A DNA stretch of 64,000 nucleotides from JACDAV01 sp964626755 (GCA_964626755.1 CAZVGO010000013.1:20297-84296), one strand, 5' to 3'; positions 1 to 8,990 are shown, counted from the first letter of the stretch. Notes: generated by a model from the letters alone, not told the origin. Numbers and translations are program-made.

Positions 1-372
1 GCCGGCGTCGCGGTACGCCTTGTAGAGGAGCAGCCGCGCCCGGAGCTCCGCCTCCGGGTCGAGGCCCTCGTCGAGGGCCCCTGCGGCGGCCTGCGGCTGG
101 CGCGGCAGCATCGCCCGGCTCTTGATGAGGATCAGCTGGCTGGCGATCGCGACGAACGAGCTGACGTTGCCGATCCGGTCGCCGTCGAGGCCGGCGAGCG
201 CGTCGAGATAGGCGTCCGCCACGGCCCCGAGCGGGACCGTCAGCACGTCCATCTCGCGCGCCTCGATGAGCGAGAGCAGGAGCGCGAGCGGCCCTTCGAA
301 CGACTCGATCTGGACCCGGGTCGCCGCCTCGGGCCGGCGTCCCTCTCCGAAAACGACGGCTGGCATGACCAT
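1..372 (-). CDS. scpA: Segregation and condensation protein A (N-terminal part, cut by window edge)
   Basis: Partial: 124 codons are visible and the rest lies left of the window. ScpA is the kleisin subunit that bridges the SMC heads and joins ScpB in chromosome condensation and segregation. What is seen is the N-terminal kleisin signature: FEGPLALLL at residues 25-33, an acidic EAREMDV stretch, then a helix ending in FVAIASQLILIKSRAML, where Lys-Ser-Arg and the methionine are typical of ScpA. I start it at the ATG at 372, with a second ATG two codons later. The start lies 3 nt after the stop of the HD gene, so it is the distal gene of the same operon. An scpB would be expected just beyond the left edge. 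Confidence 0.9.
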   Translation of the reverse strand, partial: MVMPAVVFGEGRRPEAATRVQIESFEGPLALLLSLIEAREMDVLTVPLGAVADAYLDALAGLDGDRIGNVSSFVAIASQLILIKSRAMLPRQPQAAAGALDEGLDPEAELRARLLLYKAYRDAG

Positions 373-375
373 CGT

Positions 376-876
376 CTAGTTCGCCTCGTCGGCGAGGCGG
401 AGAAGCTCGCCGAACTCGGGGTCGACCGGCTCTTCCTGGTGGCGGATCAGCTCGACGGTCCGCGCGCCGCAGCCCGCCGCCGCGGCGAGGGCCGCCGAGC
501 GCTCGGCGTGGTCGTGCAGGCGGTCGAGCGGCACGCGGAACCCGGGCACAAGCGCTGCCACTCGCCAGATCCAGGCACCGTACGCCTGGCCGAGAGAGAA
601 CGCGACCCGTGGCCAGACCCCGGTCCCCCCCTTGCCGGCGTCGTGGAGGAGTCCCGCGAGGAGGACCTCAGGATCGTCGATCCCCCCCTCCCGGAGCGCC
701 GCCGCGACGTCGAGCCCGTGACGCCGGTCGGCGACGTGCATCGCGTCGAACAGGCGCTGCTGGGCCGGCGACAGCCAGCCTTCAAGCGCCGACCTCTCCG
801 TTGCGCTCACCCGCGCCCGGAGATGGCCGGCGAACCGGCGGGCCTTATGCCCCCACCAGGAAGCGGAAGATCGCAT
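376..876 (-). CDS. HD-domain phosphohydrolase-like protein
   Basis: 166 residues. HD proteins are metal-dependent phosphohydrolases; the substrate of this subgroup is unknown. The sequence shows a His at residue 53 (RRHG), the HD doublet in LLHDAGKG at 77-83, another His near 123 (DHAERS) and a final HQ near 146, which together fit a compact single HD domain. No extra domain or membrane segment is seen. The ATG at 876 overlaps the end of the site-2 protease gene by 32 nt. A GTG at 810 would avoid the overlap, but it would remove an RRFAGHL-type N-terminal helix that looks like part of the domain. It lies between a membrane protease and scpA; context does not reveal a substrate. Confidence 0.75.
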   Translation of the reverse strand: MRSSASWWGHKARRFAGHLRARVSATERSALEGWLSPAQQRLFDAMHVADRRHGLDVAAALREGGIDDPEVLLAGLLHDAGKGGTGVWPRVAFSLGQAYGAWIWRVAALVPGFRVPLDRLHDHAERSAALAAAAGCGARTVELIRHQEEPVDPEFGELLRLADEAN

Positions 877-1504
877 CGATGATCGGAAAGATGATTCGGG
901 CCCCGATCGAGTCGCCGGGCGGGAAGAAGAACAAGAGGATCAGGACGATGAAACCGTACTGCTCGAGAATCGGGCGCCATTGCCACACGAGCCGCGGATT
1001 GAGGAACGCGAACAGAACCTTCGACCCGTCCAGCGGCGGAATCGGAACGAGGTTGAACAGCATGAGGATGAGGTTCAGCTGGACGAAGATGATAAGGATC
1101 GGGAAGAACAGACCCACCTGGTCGACGAGCTCAGGGTGGTCGAGGATGTAGCGCAACGGGAGCGCGGCGGCCGCGGCGAGCACGAGGTTCGAGGCCGGGC
1201 CGGCGAACGCCACGATCGCCTCGCCGTACCGGCCGTTCCGGAGGTTCACCGGGTTCACCGGCGTCGGCTTCGCCCAGCCGAAGCCGAAATTCCCGCCGGA
1301 GGCAAGGACCGAAACGGCGAGGATGATGCCGCCGATCGGGTCGAAATGGACGATCGGGTTGAGCGTCAGCCGCCCGAACAGCTTGGCGGTCCCGTCACCC
1401 AGGCGGAACGCGGTAAGCGCATGGGCGAACTCGTGAATCGGGAACGCGACCAGCAGCATGATCGCGACGACGATGACCGCGGCGATCAGATCCGAGGAGG
1501 GCAC
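845..1504 (-). CDS. Site-2 protease family (M50) membrane metalloprotease
   Basis: 219 residues with a GTG start. This is an intramembrane zinc protease of the small Rip/SpoIVFB-like M50B group. The zinc motif HEFAH (residues 24-28, HExxH) sits in the first transmembrane segment, and the third ligand is the Asp in NLVPIPPLDG near 159. Between them are AGPASN and GWAKPTPVNP, both typical of bacterial S2P homologues. About five hydrophobic segments are visible. No PDZ domain is present, so it is the short form. Its partner substrate is not evident: no anti-sigma factor lies nearby. The preceding PH-domain gene ends 59 nt upstream, leaving room for a promoter of its own (TACGAT at 1538-1543). 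Confidence 0.88.
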   Translation of the reverse strand: MPSSDLIAAVIVVAIMLLVAFPIHEFAHALTAFRLGDGTAKLFGRLTLNPIVHFDPIGGIILAVSVLASGGNFGFGWAKPTPVNPVNLRNGRYGEAIVAFAGPASNLVLAAAAALPLRYILDHPELVDQVGLFFPILIIFVQLNLILMLFNLVPIPPLDGSKVLFAFLNPRLVWQWRPILEQYGFIVLILLFFFPPGDSIGARIIFPIIDAIFRFLVGA

Positions 1505-1537
1505 GCAGACCTCAGGGTTCGGGTCGGGACGGAGCCT

Positions 1538-1543
1538 ATCGTA
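1538..1543 (-). promoter_or_regulatory. Candidate -10 element for the site-2 protease operon
   Basis: TACGAT on the minus strand, 33 nt before the GTG at 1504. A GAGGT that can serve as Shine-Dalgarno lies 4 nt before the GTG, so this gene would have a short normal leader. No convincing -35 was found. It rests on the hexamer and spacing only. Confidence 0.3.
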
Positions 1544-1563
1544 GCGCCGGGCTCAGAGCCGGG

Positions 1564-2265
1564 TCAGAGGCGGGCCAGGAGCTGCGCCTTCTTCGCCTCG
1601 TACTCCTCGGGGCTGATCGCATTGCGGTCCCGCAAGTCCGCGAGGCTCGCCAGCGCGCGGGTCACCTCGTCCGAGCTCATCTCACGAGGCGGAGGGGCGG
1701 GGGCGGCCGGCGGCGGCATCGCCACTCCACCCCGGAGCGGCGGGCCCGGCAGCGGCCGGTTGTAGTCGCCTTCGAGGTCGTGCTTCTGGTTGAGCATCTC
1801 GCGCTTGAAGCGCGGCGCCGCGTTGAGCATCCGGTACTCGTCGATCGCGACGTCCGCCGCGGTGAGGATGTCGAGGTCGCCGTAGTTGAAGAGCCGGCCC
1901 CACAGGTCCTGGGTGAGGACCGCGTCGTTGATCTTCTCGAGCGAGCTGTCAGCGGAACGCTTGTTGATGATGCCCTCGACCTTCACGACCCGGCGGTTCG
2001 TGACGAGGTAGTCCTGCGACACCCACGTCCAGTAGATCTTCACGAGCCAGAGGAGCGAGATGACGAAGCCACCCAGGACGACGTAGCCGATGATCGTCCG
2101 AACCTGGCCGTCATTCATCGTCGTGCTGAAGACGAGCAGGGCGAGGCTCGCGATGAACAGGAGCCATGGCCAGCGGGCCTCGATGATCGTGGCCAGCGGG
2201 TGCTGACGCGTCCGGAGGACGACCTCCTCGCCCTCGGACAGCAGCGAGTCGGCGTAGCGTGTCAT
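1564..2265 (-). CDS. Membrane protein with bacterial PH domain and C-terminal SHOCT motif
   Basis: 233 residues. Two transmembrane segments lie near residues 33-52 and 58-78. They are followed by a bacterial PH (bPH2/YdbS-like) domain, recognised by DYLVTNRRVVKVEG and the DLDILTA strand, then a Pro/Ala-rich linker. The last ~35 residues form a SHOCT motif (LADLRDRNAISPEEYEAKKAQLL). SHOCT hairpins often sit at protein termini as oligomerisation or recruitment elements. The N-terminal LLSEGEEVVLRTRQHPL is the usual lead-in of this family. Molecular role is unknown; membrane-associated scaffolding is inference. It begins 16 nt after the xerD stop, in the same operon. Confidence 0.8.
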   Translation of the reverse strand: MTRYADSLLSEGEEVVLRTRQHPLATIIEARWPWLLFIASLALLVFSTTMNDGQVRTIIGYVVLGGFVISLLWLVKIYWTWVSQDYLVTNRRVVKVEGIINKRSADSSLEKINDAVLTQDLWGRLFNYGDLDILTAADVAIDEYRMLNAAPRFKREMLNQKHDLEGDYNRPLPGPPLRGGVAMPPPAAPAPPPREMSSDEVTRALASLADLRDRNAISPEEYEAKKAQLLARL

Positions 2266-2281
2266 CCCTGGTCGCTCCCTC

Positions 2282-3244
2282 TCAAGCTCGCGGGTGGGCG
2301 CGGGCGTAGACCGCTCGGATCCGCTCCCCCGTCAGGTGGGTGTACAGCTGGGTCGTGCTGATACTCGCATGACCGAGCAACTCCTGGACGATCCGCAGGT
2401 CGGCACCGCCCTCGAGCAGGTGGGTCGCGAACGAGTGACGGAGGGTGTGGGGGCTGACCCGATCGGCCAGTCCGGCCCGGCGGGCCGCGGCCTTGACCGT
2501 CCCCCAGCCCTGCTGTCGCGCGAGCCGCCGGCCGCGGTCGCCGAGGAACAGTGGACCGCCGCGGGACGGCGCCACGTGACCCACCTTCAGGAGCTCCGGC
2601 CGCCCATCCCCGATCCAGCGGCCCAGCCAGTCGACGGCCACCTCGCCGACGGGGACGAGCCGCTCGCGATCGCCCTTGCCGATGACCCGCACCGTGCCCT
2701 CGTCGAGGGACAGGTCCTCCCGGTCGAGCCGGAGCGCCTCGGAGATCCGCAGCCCGGAGGCGTAGAGCAGCTCGAGCAACGCCCGGGCGCGGAGCGCTCC
2801 GGCCGGGGCGATCTCGGGACCGGCCGCGGCCTCGAGCAGGCGCTCGACTTCCTCGACGGTCAGCGTCTCCGGCAGGAGCCGCGTCTGCCGCGGCAGGTCG
2901 AGCCGGGCGGCGACGTCGACCTCGATGAGGCCCTCGCCGTAGGCGAACCGGTAGAGGCCGCGGATCGACGCCGCGCGGCGGCGGAGGCTCGTCGGGGCGA
3001 GGCCCGGCGCGGCCCGCGAGCCGCGCTTCGTCCGTTCGCCGAGGTACCGCACGGCCGTCTCCGGGGACGCCGCCCAGTCCGCGTCGTCTGCGCTCTCCGC
3101 GCCGCGCCCGATCGCCGAACCGAAGTCGCGGAGGTCCGCGGCATACGCCCGGATCGTGGCCGGGGCGAGCCCGCGCTCGACGCGCAAGAACATCAGGTAC
3201 TCGTCCACCGCCCGCTCGAACGGAACCCGCGTCGCGATCGCCAT
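2282..3244 (-). CDS. xerD: Tyrosine recombinase, XerD type
   Basis: 320 residues. Site-specific recombinase that resolves chromosome dimers at dif together with a partner Xer. The N-terminal SAM-like core-binding domain covers about 1-105 and the catalytic domain about 125-320. All catalytic residues are visible: R166 (GLRISEA), K190 (IGKGDRE), H266 and R269 (HTLRH), H292 (LLGHAS) and Y301 (QLYTH). The open frame continues upstream into recN, but homology begins at the ATG at 3244, 5 nt after the recN stop. A second Xer gene lies at 45375-46382. Which is XerC and which XerD is assigned by general resemblance, so the symbol is tentative; the enzyme class is not. Confidence 0.85.
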   Translation of the reverse strand: MAIATRVPFERAVDEYLMFLRVERGLAPATIRAYAADLRDFGSAIGRGAESADDADWAASPETAVRYLGERTKRGSRAAPGLAPTSLRRRAASIRGLYRFAYGEGLIEVDVAARLDLPRQTRLLPETLTVEEVERLLEAAAGPEIAPAGALRARALLELLYASGLRISEALRLDREDLSLDEGTVRVIGKGDRERLVPVGEVAVDWLGRWIGDGRPELLKVGHVAPSRGGPLFLGDRGRRLARQQGWGTVKAAARRAGLADRVSPHTLRHSFATHLLEGGADLRIVQELLGHASISTTQLYTHLTGERIRAVYARAHPRA

Positions 3245-3249
3245 GCCGA

Positions 3250-4995
3250 TCAGCCCGAGGCGAGCAGCTCGCCGCGCCAGCCCTCGGCCCGGTCGAGCAG
3301 CTCTCGCGCCGACGCGAGTGCCGCCGTGCCGCCACTCCCGCCGAGCATCTGGGCGAGCTCGACGATCCGGCCCTCGTGGTCGAGCGCCCGGACCTCCGTC
3401 ACCGTCCGGCCGTCGCGCTCCCGCTTGGAGATCTGGAAGTGGGCGTCCGCGTACGCCGCGATCTGGGGCAGGTGGGTCACGCACAGGACCTGGTGGCGCC
3501 GGGCGAGCGCCCACAGGCTCCGCCCGACCGGATCCGCGCTCCGCCCGCCGATCCCCGTGTCGACCTCGTCGAACACCAGCGTCGGCGTGTCGTCCGCGGT
3601 CGCGAGCACCTGCTTGATCGCGAGCGCCACCCGCGACAGCTCGCCGCCGGACGCGATCTTCGCCAGCGGCCGGGGCGGCTCGCCGGGGTTCGGCGCGAGG
3701 CGGTACACGACCTCATCGATCCCCGACGCGTCGAAGACGACGGCGTCCCCGTCGATCTCGACGGCCGGCTCGTCCTTGCCGGCCGGCCGCCGCCCGAGGC
3801 CCACCTCGAACACCCCGGCCGGGAAGCCGAGCTCGACGAGGAGCGCCCCAACAGCCTCTGCGAGCTCGTTCGCGGCCGCGCGACGTCGCTCCGACAACGC
3901 AGCGCCGGCCGCGGCCACCTCCGCCAGGAGCGCGGCGTCATCCGCCTGCCTGCGGGCCCGCTCCCCATCGAGCCCGCGAAGACGCTCACCCTCCGCGGCA
4001 GCGTTCTCGCCGTGGGCGATGACGGCCGTCTCGTCGTCGCCGTAACGCCGCTCGAGCCCGTAGATCAGCGACAGCCGTTCCTCGAGGCGGGCGAGCGCGG
4101 CCGGGTCGTGATCGACGCCATCGGCAAGGGCGCGGACCTCGGCGGCGACATCGGCGAGCTCCGCCTCGAGGCCGGACAGGCGCTCGGCGATCGGCTCGAA
4201 GCGCGGGTCGACCCGGGCGAGTGACCGCGCCTCGCGCAGGGCGAGCGCCGTGACGTCCCGCGCTCCCCCACCCTCGCCGGTGAGCGCCTCGGCCAGGGTC
4301 GCGCTGCCGCGCGCGATCGCCTCGCCGTGCTGGGCCGCCGCCAGCCTCGTCCGGATCTCCGCCGCCTCTCCCTCGCGCAGGCGGGCCGCGGCGATCTCCG
4401 CCGCCTCGTGCTCGAGCAGCTCGAGCCGTCGGGCGAGCTCGCGCGGATCGAGCGACAGCTCGGCGAGCGCGGCGCGGTTCGAGCGCCAGCGCTCGACGGC
4501 GTCGGCCATCGTCGCGCGGGCTTCCTCGTGGCCGCCGAACGCGTCGAGCAGGTCGCGCTGCCAGCGCTCGTCGAGCAGCCGTTGCTGCTCGTGCTGCCCG
4601 TGGATCTCGACGAGCGGCCCGGTCGTCTCGGCCAGTCGCGCGGCCGTCACGGTCTGGTCGTCGAGCCGGGCCGTCGACCGTCCCGACGAGGCCACCTCGC
4701 GGATCGCGATGAGGGGTTCCGGCAGCCGGTCGAACAGGGCCTCGACGCGCGCGGCGTCCGCTCCGTGGCGAACGAGGGTCGTGTCCGCGCGCGCCCCGAG
4801 CGCCAGCCCGAGCGCGTCGATCAGCAGGCTCTTGCCGGCGCCGGTCTCCCCGGTCAGGACATTGAGGCCGGGGCCAAGCTCGAGCCGGAGCCGATCGATG
4901 AGCGCAAGGTCCGTGACGGCGAGCTCGAGCAGCCGCCCGGGACCGACCGCCTCGGCCGCGGCCACGCCGATCTCCGCCGCGGTTGCCTCGCTCAC
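3250..4995 (-). CDS. recN: DNA repair protein RecN
   Basis: 581 residues, near the usual ~560. RecN is an SMC-like ATPase acting early in double-strand-break repair. It shows Walker A GETGAGKS at 49-56, a long Ala/Glu/Arg-rich coiled coil from about 150 to 390, the ABC signature ASGGELSR, and Walker B LVFDEVDTGIGG followed by the H-loop region CVTHLPQIA. The start ATG (4995) overlaps the nadK stop by 4 nt (ATGA). Cluster order tlyA-nadK-recN is common in Gram-positive and related bacteria and supports the assignment. Confidence 0.96.
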   Translation of the reverse strand: MSEATAAEIGVAAAEAVGPGRLLELAVTDLALIDRLRLELGPGLNVLTGETGAGKSLLIDALGLALGARADTTLVRHGADAARVEALFDRLPEPLIAIREVASSGRSTARLDDQTVTAARLAETTGPLVEIHGQHEQQRLLDERWQRDLLDAFGGHEEARATMADAVERWRSNRAALAELSLDPRELARRLELLEHEAAEIAAARLREGEAAEIRTRLAAAQHGEAIARGSATLAEALTGEGGGARDVTALALREARSLARVDPRFEPIAERLSGLEAELADVAAEVRALADGVDHDPAALARLEERLSLIYGLERRYGDDETAVIAHGENAAAEGERLRGLDGERARRQADDAALLAEVAAAGAALSERRRAAANELAEAVGALLVELGFPAGVFEVGLGRRPAGKDEPAVEIDGDAVVFDASGIDEVVYRLAPNPGEPPRPLAKIASGGELSRVALAIKQVLATADDTPTLVFDEVDTGIGGRSADPVGRSLWALARRHQVLCVTHLPQIAAYADAHFQISKRERDGRTVTEVRALDHEGRIVELAQMLGGSGGTAALASARELLDRAEGWRGELLASG

Positions 4996-5837
4996 GACGG
5001 CAGCAGCTCCACCTTCGTCCGGACGAGGTCCCAGAACGGCTGCGAGCCGCGCGGCTCGACGAGCCGGATCGGGCGCTCCGCCGCCCGGACCTCGACGACG
5101 TCGCCGACGGCGATCGGGAGGTCCTCGCGCCCGTCGACGCTGACGAGCGCCTCGTGAGCGTCAACGACCCGGCATCGGACGGTCTGGTCCGGGCCCACGA
5201 CGACCGACCTGATCGCCGACAGGTACCCGGCGATCGGGGTGACGACGAGGTTCCGGGCGACGGGGTCGACGATCGGTCCGCCGGCCGAGAACGAGTAGCC
5301 GGTCGAGCCGGTCGGGCTCGCCACGATGAGCCCGTCGGCGACGAAGGTCGCGAGGTGGGAACGATCGATCGTCACGTCGAGCCGGCACACGCGGGCGAGT
5401 GAGCCGCGGGCGACGACGACGTCGTTGAGCGCGTAGTGGTCGAACTCGCCGCCGGTTCGGCCGCCCGGCAGGATCCGGGCCTGGAGCGTCATCCGCTCGT
5501 GGATCTTGAACTCGCCGGCGACGAGCTGGGCGAGGATCCCTTCGAGCTCGTTCGCCTCAACCTTCGAGAGGAAGCCGACCTTGCCGAGGTTCACCCCGAG
5601 GATCGGCACGTCCACCTCGGCGACGGCCCGCGCTGCGCGGAGGAACGTCCCGTCGCCCCCGAGCACGACGAGGATGTCCGTCGTCGGCAGCTGCTCGAGC
5701 AGCGAGGCCAGCTCCTCGGAAGGCGCCGCCCAGTGATCGACGCCGCGGATCCGGCACCACCCGGCGGCCCGCTCGCGGAGCTCGACCGCGGCATCGTTCG
5801 TCGGGTTGTACGCGAACCCGAGGCGCTTCGCGGTCAT
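4992..5837 (-). CDS. nadK: NAD kinase
   Basis: 281 residues. Phosphorylates NAD+ to NADP+ in the cytoplasm. The GGDGT motif at 60-64 carries the catalytic Asp (D62). The second conserved block reads SPTGSTGYSFSAGGPI, where family members usually have TAYSLSAGGP, and an ALNDV segment provides the NE/ND ligand position. The glycine-rich NLGKVGFLS follows the first motif as expected. ATGA overlap with the tlyA stop upstream and with recN downstream shows tight coupling. Length and motif order are normal for class I bacterial NadK. Confidence 0.95.
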   Translation of the reverse strand: MTAKRLGFAYNPTNDAAVELRERAAGWCRIRGVDHWAAPSEELASLLEQLPTTDILVVLGGDGTFLRAARAVAEVDVPILGVNLGKVGFLSKVEANELEGILAQLVAGEFKIHERMTLQARILPGGRTGGEFDHYALNDVVVARGSLARVCRLDVTIDRSHLATFVADGLIVASPTGSTGYSFSAGGPIVDPVARNLVVTPIAGYLSAIRSVVVGPDQTVRCRVVDAHEALVSVDGREDLPIAVGDVVEVRAAERPIRLVEPRGSQPFWDLVRTKVELLPS

Positions 5838-6649
5838 CCGCCGGTTGCCTCGGCGACCTTGCCGGCGAGGTCTGCGCAGTCAGGACCGGTCCCGACGTAG
5901 ACGAGGAACTCGCGGTTGCCCTCCGGCCCGAGGATCGGCGACGCGGTCACCCCGCGCGTGCCGAGGCCTCGCCGGCGTGCCTCGGCGACGATCCGCTCGA
6001 GGACCGCACGGTGGGCCGCCGGGTCGCGGACGATGCCGCCCTTCGCCTCGCCCCGCCCGACCTCGAACTGGGGCTTGACGAGCGCGACGATCTCTACCCG
6101 ATTCCCCCCGAATGTCGATGTAACGGGCCCGAGGACGAGCGCGAGCGAGATGAACGAGACGTCGATGACGGCCAGGTCGATGGGCTCGGGCAGCGTCCCC
6201 GCCGCGAGGGTTCGGGCGTTCGTACGCTCCATGGAGACGACACGGGGGTCTCGCCGGAGCGGGTCGGCGAGCTGCCCGCGTCCCACGTCGACCGCGTAGA
6301 CGCGAACCGCGCCACGCTGGAGGAGCACGTCGCTAAAGCCGCCGGTCGACGCCCCGACGTCGAGACAAACCCGGCCGGACGGGTCGATCCCGAATGCATC
6401 GAGCGCGGCTGCGAGCTTGTGTCCGCCGCGGGAGACGTACGGCGCCGGCTCGACGACCGTGACCGGCGTGGCCGCGTCGAGCAGGTCGCCCGGCTTTCGG
6501 TCGAGACGCGCGCCGTCCCCCTCCCCCACCCGGACCTTGCCGGCGAGCACGAGCGCCTGGGCGCGGCTGCGCGACTCGACCAGCCCGCGATCGACGAGGA
6601 GCTGGTCCAGGCGCTGGCGCGACGGTCTCGGCGTGGTCGCCCGGCTCAC
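5834..6649 (-). CDS. tlyA: TlyA family rRNA 2'-O-ribose methyltransferase
   Basis: 271 residues from a GTG at 6649. TlyA enzymes methylate ribose 2'-OH groups of 16S and, in some species, 23S rRNA, and affect capreomycin sensitivity. An S4 RNA-binding domain covers about 12-65 (RLDQLLVDRGLVESR), followed by an FtsJ-like Rossmann methyltransferase. SAM motif I reads DVGASTGGFSD (97-107). The FtsJ catalytic tetrad can be placed as K78 (RGGHK), Asp in VIDVSF, Lys in LVKPQFE, and a later Glu. The frame extends upstream without a stop, but homology begins with SRQRLDQLL, so the GTG is chosen. No haemolysin role is implied despite the family's old name. Confidence 0.9.
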   Translation of the reverse strand: MSRATTPRPSRQRLDQLLVDRGLVESRSRAQALVLAGKVRVGEGDGARLDRKPGDLLDAATPVTVVEPAPYVSRGGHKLAAALDAFGIDPSGRVCLDVGASTGGFSDVLLQRGAVRVYAVDVGRGQLADPLRRDPRVVSMERTNARTLAAGTLPEPIDLAVIDVSFISLALVLGPVTSTFGGNRVEIVALVKPQFEVGRGEAKGGIVRDPAAHRAVLERIVAEARRRGLGTRGVTASPILGPEGNREFLVYVGTGPDCADLAGKVAEATGG

Positions 6650-6810
6650 CCGGCTATCGTGGCACAGCCGCCTCCACCGCGACTCACCGCGCGACCCGGT
6701 CTCGCCCCGGGGCCCGCCCGGGGTATGGCGTCTCGCGGCACGAAACGATCGGCCGCCGACAAGGGGGCCGACGGGCCAGTGTGCCGCCCCACGAAACGCG
6801 CCCGGGGACT

Positions 6811-8883
6811 TCAGGCTGTCGCCGTCTCCTCCGCCCGACCCGGCGCGGCGCGCAGCGCGTCGAGCGTCTCGCGAACCTGCTCGGCGAGGCCGGGGCCGTC
6901 GAGGCGGAGCATCCGCCGCAGGTCCGCGACCGAGCCGTGGTCGACAAACCGGTCGCCCGGAATCCCGACGATCCGGACGGCGAGGTCGCGGAACGCAGGA
7001 TCTGTGAGACGCGCCTCCTCGACCGCTTCGAGAACCGCGCTCCCGAACCCACCGCTCACGACGCTCTCCTCGAACGTCACGAGAAGCTTCCGGCCGCGGG
7101 CCTGGTCGAGGATCAGCTGGCGGTCGAGGGGCTTCGCAAAGCGCGCGTTGATGACCCCGACGGACCAGCCACCGCCCGTGAGGAGGTCGGCTGCTTCGAG
7201 GGCGCGCTGGACGATCGGCCCGAAGCCGACAAAGAGCACGTCCCGGCCCTCCCGGAGAACCTCGCCCCGTCCGACGGGCAGCACCGCCGGCGTGACGGCC
7301 GGAAGGCCCTGGCCCGCGTCGCGCGGATAGTGGAGCGCGAACGGGTGGTCCTGGGACAGGGCCGTTCGCAGGAGCGAGCGCAGCTCCTGCTCGTCCTTCG
7401 GCGAGGCGATCACGAGATTCGGGAGCTGGCGCTGGGCCGGCAGCGTGAACATCCCCTGGTGGCTCGTCCCGTCCTCGCCGACGAGGCCGGCCCGGTCGAC
7501 CGCGATGAGCACCGGCTGGTCGTTCTGGCACACGTCGTGGACGGTCTGGTCGAATGCCCGCTGGAGGAACGTCGAGTAGAGCGCGACGACCGGCCGCATC
7601 CCGCCCATCGCGAGGCCCGTCGCCAGGGTCATCGCGTGCTGCTCGGCGATCCCGACGTCGACGAAGCGGTCCGGGAACTCCGCCTGGAACTTCGCAAGGC
7701 CGGTGCCGGTCGGCATCCCGGCGGTGATCCCGACGATCCGCCGGTCCGACCTGGCGACTTCGATGAGCTCGGCGACGAAGACCGCGGTGTAATTCGGGTG
7801 CTTCGTCGGCGGAGCCGTCGCGGCCGGCGCCGCGTCGTCCGTCATCGACTCCGCGGGCATGCCGGCAGCCGCCGGCTCTACCTTTCCGTTTTGCCCCACC
7901 GACACGCCCGCCTGGGTCGATGCACCAACGGGGCCCGGCCGGCCGTCATGGGCGTCTGCCTGGGGGGCGAGGGTCATGGGCGGGAGCGCGGCGCCGTGGA
8001 AACCGACCTGGTCCGCCTCGGCCGGCCGGTAGCCGCGACCCTTGTGGGTCCGGACGTGGACGATGACCGGTCCCTCGAGCTCGAGTGCCCGCTCGAACGT
8101 CTCGAGCAGCGCCCGGATGTCGTGGCCGGGCACGACCCCGATGTAGGTGATCCCGAGGTCCTCGAACAGCTGGCCCGGCTGGGCGAAGTTCACGACCGAC
8201 TTGCGGAGCCGGCGGCTCAGCTCGAGCGCGGTGGGACCGACGAACGGGATCCGCTCGACGAGGTTGTCGTAGGCGATCTTGCTTCGCTGCCACGCCGAGG
8301 TCAGCTTGATCTGGGACAGGTAGTGCGAGAACGCCCCAACGGTTGGGCTGATCGACATCTCGTTGTCGTTGAGCACGATCAGGAGCTGCGTCTTGCGGTG
8401 ACCGATGTCGTTGAGGGCCTCGAGGCTGAGGCCGCTCATCAGGGCCGCGTCGCCGACGACCACCGCGACCCGCTCGAGGCCGTGGCGCAGGTCGCGGGCC
8501 GTGGCGAGGCCCTGGGCGATCGAGAGGCCGGTCCCGGCGTGGCCGCCGTCGAACACGTCGTGCTCCGATTCCGAGCGCCGCGGGAAGCCCCCGACGCCGT
8601 ACAGCTGGCGGAGGGTCCCGAACCGTTCGAGCCGGCCGGTAAGGAGCTTGTGCGGATAGGCCTGGTGGCCGGTGTCCCACACGATGCGGTCGCGTGGCGA
8701 CTCGAGGACCCGGTGGAGCGCGATCGTCAGCTCGACGACGCCGAGCGACGATCCGAGGTGGCCGCCGGTCCGCGCGACCGTGGCGACGATCGTCTCCCGA
8801 ATCTCGGCGGCGAGCCGCCGCAGCTGCGGCTCCGACAGCCCGCGGAGGTCGGCCGGGCCGTGGAGGTCGGCGAGGATCGACAA
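6811..8883 (-). CDS. dxs: 1-deoxy-D-xylulose-5-phosphate synthase
   Basis: 690 residues with a TTG start. Condenses pyruvate and glyceraldehyde 3-phosphate to DXP, the first step of the MEP isoprenoid pathway, using thiamine diphosphate and Mg. Visible are GGHLGSSLG (H42), the TPP motif region VVVGDAALM with N174 in VLNDNEMSIS, and in the second half VGIAEQHAM and DRAGLVGEDGTSHQG. Two oddities: the usual GDG is GDA here (D145-A146), and an Ala/Pro/Gly-rich insert of about 58 residues (303-360) separates the TPP and pyrimidine domains. The total is about 60 longer than usual. An AGGAG lies about 12 nt before the TTG. It is followed by 161 nt with no gene before tlyA. Confidence 0.93.
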   Translation of the reverse strand: MSILADLHGPADLRGLSEPQLRRLAAEIRETIVATVARTGGHLGSSLGVVELTIALHRVLESPRDRIVWDTGHQAYPHKLLTGRLERFGTLRQLYGVGGFPRRSESEHDVFDGGHAGTGLSIAQGLATARDLRHGLERVAVVVGDAALMSGLSLEALNDIGHRKTQLLIVLNDNEMSISPTVGAFSHYLSQIKLTSAWQRSKIAYDNLVERIPFVGPTALELSRRLRKSVVNFAQPGQLFEDLGITYIGVVPGHDIRALLETFERALELEGPVIVHVRTHKGRGYRPAEADQVGFHGAALPPMTLAPQADAHDGRPGPVGASTQAGVSVGQNGKVEPAAAGMPAESMTDDAAPAATAPPTKHPNYTAVFVAELIEVARSDRRIVGITAGMPTGTGLAKFQAEFPDRFVDVGIAEQHAMTLATGLAMGGMRPVVALYSTFLQRAFDQTVHDVCQNDQPVLIAVDRAGLVGEDGTSHQGMFTLPAQRQLPNLVIASPKDEQELRSLLRTALSQDHPFALHYPRDAGQGLPAVTPAVLPVGRGEVLREGRDVLFVGFGPIVQRALEAADLLTGGGWSVGVINARFAKPLDRQLILDQARGRKLLVTFEESVVSGGFGSAVLEAVEEARLTDPAFRDLAVRIVGIPGDRFVDHGSVADLRRMLRLDGPGLAEQVRETLDALRAAPGRAEETATA

Positions 8884-8955
8884 GGGGTACTGGCTCCTGG
8901 TGGTGCGGTCGGCCGAGTCTAGCGCGCTGGCGTGGACGAGGCCGCCGTTGGTTAC

Positions 8956-8984
8956 TTGATACCACGGACGCGCACGTTTCGCAA
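8956..8984 (-). promoter_or_regulatory. Candidate dxs promoter
   Basis: Minus strand: TTGCGA (8979-8984), 17 nt spacer, TATCAA (8956-8961), 72 nt before the TTG start. A second -10-like hexamer, TAGACT at 8916-8921, lies 32 nt before the start and matches hexamers seen before other operons in this window. Either or both could drive dxs. The evidence is pattern matching only. Confidence 0.35.
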
Positions 8985-8990
8985 GTGGTG

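Noticed and set aside
5834..7531. Longer tlyA with a ~290-residue N-terminal extension
   Set aside because: The extension is Arg/Pro/Gly-rich antisense-like sequence overlapping dxs; homology starts at the S4 domain.
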